A stretch of DNA of 8,705 bases, from the NCBI GenBank assembly GCA_902783515.1, contig CACZRK010000358.1, forward strand, positions 1 to 8,705, written 5' to 3'. A program made the position numbers and the translations under genes. The DNA comes from an uncultured Coriobacteriaceae bacterium (GTDB lineage Bacteria; Actinomycetota; Coriobacteriia; Coriobacteriales; UMGS124). Position 1 is the first letter of the stretch, and each line of letters opens with the position of its first letter. The notes beneath the pieces are model-generated. The model did not search any database. It was not told the DNA's origin and worked only from the letters and a program-made list of their open reading frames with translations. Below are positions 6,205 through 8,705 of this stretch, piece after piece.

Positions 6205-6276
6205 TCGCCAACCTGGGGCGCCGCATAGCGCCCCTCGTCAGCTTAGGGCAATTTGGGGCATCGTAATCGGCTGAAT
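6205..6276. repeat. Spacer with short hairpin and 10-bp-spaced GGGCA repeats
   Basis: GGGGCGC/GCGCCCC (6215-6221 and 6228-6234) forms a 7-bp hairpin without a T-run. GGGCA occurs at 6246-6250 and again at 6256-6260, one helical turn apart, on the 3' side of the intact tRNA. No gene is seen here. Confidence 0.4.
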
Positions 6277-6320
6277 AAAAAAGCTCAGAGCGCAAGACGC
6301 ACGCTCTGAGCTTTTGTTTT
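6277..6320 (-). terminator. Strong bidirectional intrinsic terminator after the CAT tRNA
   Basis: AAAAGCTCAGAGCG (6279-6292) and CGCTCTGAGCTTTT (6302-6315) form a 14-bp perfect stem with a 9-base loop. Read on the minus strand, just after the tRNA, the stem ends in a run of six T. Read on the plus strand it is followed by TTTTGTTTT. It can stop transcripts from the tRNA (and any read-through from the methyltransferase gene) as well as from the prophage side. Confidence 0.9.
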
Positions 6321-6322
6321 GA

Positions 6323-6398
6323 TGGTGGGCCCAGCAGGATTCGAACCCGCAACATAGGGATTATGAGTCCCCCGCGCTAACCGTTGCGCCATAGGCCC
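6323..6398 (-). tRNA. tRNA with anticodon CAT (Ile2 or elongator Met)
   Basis: The minus strand folds into a full 76-base cloverleaf including CCA. Acceptor GGGCCTA pairs with TGGGCCC (one wobble), discriminator A. The D arm is GCGC-AACGGTTA-GCGC. The anticodon arm has stem GGGGA and loop CTCATAA, with anticodon CAT. The T arm is GCGGG-TTCGAAT-CCTGC with one wobble. It is not an initiator, since the acceptor end is fully paired and three G-C pairs do not flank the anticodon loop. Whether it is elongator Met or Ile2 (C34 changed to lysidine by TilS, reading AUA) cannot be settled by eye; the GGGCCTA..TGGGCCCACCA body resembles Ile2 forms. A candidate -10, TAGTAT, lies at 6432-6437 on the minus strand. 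A terminator follows directly. Confidence 0.95.
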
Positions 6399-6431
6399 TC
6401 AGTGCGCCGTGCAAGCATGACCGGCCGTACG

Positions 6432-6437
6432 ATACTA
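6432..6437 (-). promoter_or_regulatory. Possible -10 box for the CAT tRNA
   Basis: TAGTAT on the minus strand lies 33 bases before the tRNA, inside the 62-bp gap after the methyltransferase gene. No convincing -35 box is seen, so this is a weak call. Read-through from the methyltransferase gene is the alternative. Confidence 0.3.
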
Positions 6438-6460
6438 TCACACGTCGGTTCGTCGCACGG

Positions 6461-7753
6461 CTAGATGACCTGGAAAATGAAGAAGTCAAGGTAGCTCGTC
6501 TCAGGGACGCCCCACAGCATGGGGTGATCGGGAGCCTGCTGGCGCTGCTCGACCATCTTCAGCTGGAGGTTCGCCCCCTGCGCGGCCTCGGCGACCGCCT
6601 GGCGCAGCATTCCGGCCGTCATGAAGTGCGAGCAGGAGCACGTTGCCAGATAGCCGCCGCGGGGGAGCATCCGCATCGCGAGGTAGTTGATCTCCTCGTA
6701 GCCGCGGCGTGCGTTCTCGATGGTGCCGCGGCTCTTGGTGAACGCGGGCGGGTCAAGGACGATGAGGTCAAAGGGGCCGCCCTCCGCGCGCAGCCGGTCG
6801 CGGTCGCCAGCGAGCTCGGTGAGGTAGCGCTTCGCGTCGTCGCAGGTGAAGGCCATGCGATCCGCGAAGCCGTTCGTCTCGGCGTTCGCGCGCGCAAGGT
6901 CGATGGCGGACTGGCTGACGTCAAGGCAGCGCACGAACTTCGCGCCGCCGGCAGCGGCGTTCAGGCCGAACGACCCCACGTGGCAGAAGCAGTCAAGCAC
7001 GCGCCTGCCCGCGGCGATGTCGCGAACCGCGCGCCGGTTGTACTTCTGGTCCAGGAAGAAGCCGGTCTTCTGGGAGTTCTCGACGTCAATGTCGTAGGCG
7101 ATGCCGTTCTCCTGCGCGCGCACGACCGTGCGGCCAGACAGGTCGGCGCCGTCGCCAAGGTCGTACCAGCCCTTTTCGAGCGCGAGGCCCTCCTTCGCGC
7201 GGGTGGGCGCGTCGTTGCGCTCATAGATGCCGCTGATGGTCTCGCCCGCGTCGCGCAGCGTCCGCACGAGCAGCGGGTAGATGACGGGGCGCAGGCGCTG
7301 CATGCCGACCGTGCCGACCTGGGCGACCAGGACGTCCTCATAGCGGTCGACGATCAGCCCGGGGAAGCCGTCGGCCTCGGAGAACAGCACGCGGCAGCAG
7401 TTCGTGTCCGGCTCCGCGCCGGGCAGCGCGCGATGGCCCATGGTCGTCATGCGGTACTTCCAGCACCACTCCAGCTTGCGGGCCCAGTATGCCTCGTCAA
7501 AGCGGTCGTTCGCGTTGCGGGTGAGCAGGCGCACGCGGATCTTGGACGCCTCGGAGAGCAGGCCGCTCCCCAGGTACGTGCCGTTCTCCTCCACGACGTC
7601 CACGACGTCGCCATTGACGGCCGCGCGCCCGTCAAGCGGGGCGGGCTCCATGCGGACGACCTCGCCCTCAAAGACCCACGGGTGTCTGGAGCGCACCTTG
7701 TGGGCGCCCTTCTCGGTGATCACGGCGCGGGGGTATGCGCGAAGCTGCTTCAT
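6461..7753 (-). CDS. rlmI: RlmI-like SAM-dependent 23S rRNA (cytosine-C5) methyltransferase
   Basis: RlmI-type enzymes methylate C5 of a cytosine in 23S rRNA (C1962 in E. coli). The 430-residue protein starts with a PUA domain (about 1-80: KGAHKVRSRHPWVFEGEV, then NGDVVDVVEENGTYLGSG), which helps bind RNA. A middle domain follows, with FSEADGFPGLIVDRYED near 124-140 and GIYERND near 175-181. The Rossmann methyltransferase core has SQKTGFFLDQKYNR at 227-240, SAM motif VLDCFCHVGSFGLNAA at 252-267, LDPPAFTKSR at 333-342 and TCSCSHF at 371-377, whose Cys is the expected catalytic residue. ATG 7753 has GAAGGGA with a 5-base spacer. An in-frame ATG at 7807 would add 18 residues but has no clear binding site. 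It is slightly longer than E. coli RlmI (about 396). The exact target base is inferred. Confidence 0.88.
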   Translation of the reverse strand: MKQLRAYPRAVITEKGAHKVRSRHPWVFEGEVVRMEPAPLDGRAAVNGDVVDVVEENGTYLGSGLLSEASKIRVRLLTRNANDRFDEAYWARKLEWCWKYRMTTMGHRALPGAEPDTNCCRVLFSEADGFPGLIVDRYEDVLVAQVGTVGMQRLRPVIYPLLVRTLRDAGETISGIYERNDAPTRAKEGLALEKGWYDLGDGADLSGRTVVRAQENGIAYDIDVENSQKTGFFLDQKYNRRAVRDIAAGRRVLDCFCHVGSFGLNAAAGGAKFVRCLDVSQSAIDLARANAETNGFADRMAFTCDDAKRYLTELAGDRDRLRAEGGPFDLIVLDPPAFTKSRGTIENARRGYEEINYLAMRMLPRGGYLATCSCSHFMTAGMLRQAVAEAAQGANLQLKMVEQRQQAPDHPMLWGVPETSYLDFFIFQVI

Positions 7754-7894
7754 GCTGATCCCTTCATGTGCCCTTGAGCTGGGCTGTACGTTAACGATTC
7801 GTTTCATGATGTCCGCCGGGCGGCAATTGGCGGTTGCGTGGGGGCACAAACGTCCCTTAGCGATATCATCGTGCGATAGTGTAGCGCGGCTTGC

Positions 7895-7929
7895 GCGCGA
7901 GGGCGCCCGGGTGCGGCCAGCCCTCGCGC
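7895..7929 (+). repeat. 10-bp inverted repeat in the synthetase leader
   Basis: GCGCGAGGGC (7895-7904) and GCCCTCGCGC (7920-7929) are exact reverse complements with a 15-base loop. A competing pair, GCGGCC (7913-7918) with GGCCGC (7932-7937), shares the loop, so two alternative folds are possible. There is no T-run. Confidence 0.45.
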
Positions 7930-7961
7930 CAGGCCGCATGCCGCACATACTCGGAGGTACG

Positions 7962-7991
7962 ATGGCGCCCCGTGACGGGGCGCTCGTGTGA
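7962..7991 (+). CDS. Possible nine-codon leader ORF upstream of the acyl-CoA synthetase
   Basis: ATG 7962 is preceded by GGAGG (7953-7957) with a 4-base spacer, a better binding site than many real genes here have. It encodes MAPRDGALV and stops at 7989-7991, ten bases before the synthetase ATG and just at its AGGAGAGGG site. The ORF spans the 8-bp hairpin GCGCCCCG/CGGGGCGC (7965-7983), so a translating ribosome would open that hairpin. This could couple translation to the main gene. Nothing shows that it is really translated. Confidence 0.35.
   Translation: MAPRDGALV
7965..7983 (+). promoter_or_regulatory. Hairpin directly before the synthetase ribosome binding site
   Basis: GCGCCCCG (7965-7972) and CGGGGCGC (7976-7983) form a perfect 8-bp stem with the tight loop TGA. 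It ends eight bases before AGGAGAGGG (7991-7999). No T-run follows, so it is not an intrinsic terminator; a role in translation or RNA stability is possible. Confidence 0.4.
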
Positions 7992-8001
7992 GGAGAGGGC
8001 A

Positions 8002-8705
8002 ATGCCGATTCCCGACCTGCTGCGCCGAAACGCGCGCGAGTTCCCCGACGAGATCGCGCTCGTCGAGATCAACCCCCAGATCCAGGAGGTCAGGCACGTC
8101 ACGTGGCGTGACTACGACCTCATCGAGAGCGCCGGCACCCAGGCGTACCGGCGCGAGATCACGTGGCAGGTGTTTGACGAGAAGGCCAACCGCCTCGCGA
8201 ACCTGCTCGGCTCGCGCGGTATCCATCGCGGCGACAAGGTCGCGATCCTGCTAATGAACTGCATCGAGTGGCTGCCGATCTACTTCGGCGTCCTCAAGAC
8301 GGGCGCCACGGTCGTGCCCCTCAACTACCGCTACACGTCCTCCGAGATCGAGTACTGCGTGAGCAAGGCGGACGTGAACGTGCTCATCTTCGGGCCGGAG
8401 TTCACCGGCCGCGTGGAGGAGGTCGTGCCGACGCTGCGCCGCAAGCGCCTGCTGTTCTACGTCGGCGACGACTGCCCGACCTTCGCGGAGAACTACCAGG
8501 AGCTCACCGCGAACTGCTCGAGCGCCGACCCGATGATCCCGCTGTCGGAGTCCGACGACGCGGCGATCTACTTCTCCAGCGGCACGACCGGCTTCCCGAA
8601 GGCGATCATCCACCTGCACCGGAGTCTGATGCACGCCTGCAAGGTGGAGCAGGCGCACCACCACCAGACGCGCGAGGACAATTTCCTCTGCATCCCGCCG
8701 CTGTA
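8002..8705 (+). CDS. AMP-forming acyl-CoA synthetase (5' part, cut by window end)
   Basis: Acyl-CoA synthetases of the ANL superfamily activate a carboxylic acid with ATP to an acyl-adenylate and then transfer it to CoA. The first 234 residues are visible and no stop is reached. The N-terminus PDLLRRNAREFPDEIAL is typical, followed by ITWQVFDEKANRLANLL at about 53-69, GDKVAILLMNCIEWL (78-91) and TGATVVPLNYRYTSSEIEY (100-118). The phosphate-binding motif YFSSGTTGFPKAI is at 190-202. The C-terminal catalytic Lys and the substrate pocket are beyond the window, so the acid used is unknown. Between residues 31 and 52 there is an extra segment (HVTWRDYDLIE and following) before the normal T-x-x-x-hydrophobic start, a possible small insertion. 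AGGAGAGGG lies two bases before ATG 8002. The leader may carry a short ORF and a hairpin. Confidence 0.9.
   Translation, partial: MPIPDLLRRNAREFPDEIALVEINPQIQEVRHVTWRDYDLIESAGTQAYRREITWQVFDEKANRLANLLGSRGIHRGDKVAILLMNCIEWLPIYFGVLKTGATVVPLNYRYTSSEIEYCVSKADVNVLIFGPEFTGRVEEVVPTLRRKRLLFYVGDDCPTFAENYQELTANCSSADPMIPLSESDDAAIYFSSGTTGFPKAIIHLHRSLMHACKVEQAHHHQTREDNFLCIPPL

Larger units (their letters stand above)
7754..8001. other. Divergent intergenic region with a structured leader
   Basis: This 248-bp gap separates the minus-strand methyltransferase from the plus-strand acyl-CoA synthetase. It holds the methyltransferase binding site (7759-7765), two inverted repeats in the right half and a possible short leader ORF. 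No convincing -35/-10 pair was found on either strand; TTGCGT near 7834 and a T/A-rich patch at 7860-7882 are weak candidates for the plus strand. Confidence 0.5.

Noticed and set aside
4566..6276. CRISPR array, insertion sequence or transposase in the low-GC island
   Set aside because: No regularly spaced repeats, terminal inverted repeats or transposase motifs were found on either strand.
6524..7777. Plus-strand frame of 417 codons opposite the RlmI-like gene
   Set aside because: Low-complexity antisense shadow; the minus strand has clear methyltransferase motifs.
7754..8002. N-terminal extension of the RlmI-like protein beyond ATG 7753
   Set aside because: GAAGGGA is correctly placed for 7753; the upstream ATG 7807 lacks a binding site and the extra residues do not look like a PUA start.

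Overview
The window reads as chromosomal DNA of a high-GC bacterium. Most genes have strongly GC-biased third codon positions and GGAGG-type ribosome binding sites. A larB-larC pair, a Tat-exported transglutaminase with SLH-like repeats and an AMP-forming acyl-CoA synthetase together suggest a gut or oral actinobacterium of the Coriobacteriia (Olsenella/Atopobiaceae type). That placement is inference from gene content and composition; no marker gene here proves it.

Layout. (1) 1-1964, + strand: the 3' part of larB overlaps larC by ATGA. They make two steps of the nickel-pincer nucleotide (NPN) cofactor; larE and any larA-type enzyme lie outside the window. (2) 1948-4565, - strand: trmO (m6t6A37 tRNA methyltransferase) overlaps by ATGA a 615-residue Tat-exported transglutaminase-like protein with C-terminal SLH-like repeats. 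This unit converges on larC and overlaps its 3' end by 17 bp. (3) 4566-4817: intergenic. (4) About 4773-6270: a decayed prophage island. It holds a probably 5'-truncated phage or polymorphic-toxin-like protein, an ATGA-overlapping 65-residue partner, a strong hairpin, an HK97-gp10-like tail gene broken by a stop and a frameshift, and two degenerate tRNA-like sequences in tandem that both end in an encoded CCA. GC falls from about 75% to about 55-57% inside this island. (5) 6277-6398, - strand: an intact tRNA with anticodon CAT, followed by a strong bidirectional terminator. The island sits at the 3' side of this tRNA, where tRNA-targeting integrases insert. (6) 6461-7753, - strand: an RlmI-type 23S rRNA m5C methyltransferase. 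(7) 7754-8705: a divergent intergenic region with a structured leader and a possible nine-codon leader ORF, then the 5' part of an AMP-forming acyl-CoA synthetase cut by the window end.

Functional links. larB and larC work together on one cofactor. trmO, the CAT tRNA and the RlmI-type enzyme are translation-related but not one operon. The least explained part is the toxin-like pair at 4818-5596, where a low-GC C-terminal domain sits on a high-GC N-terminal part and is followed at once by a small overlapping gene. The parts most worth checking are that pair, the possible leader ORF and hairpins before the acyl-CoA synthetase, the SLH/Tat transglutaminase, and the His/Asp-rich insertion in an unsplit LarC.
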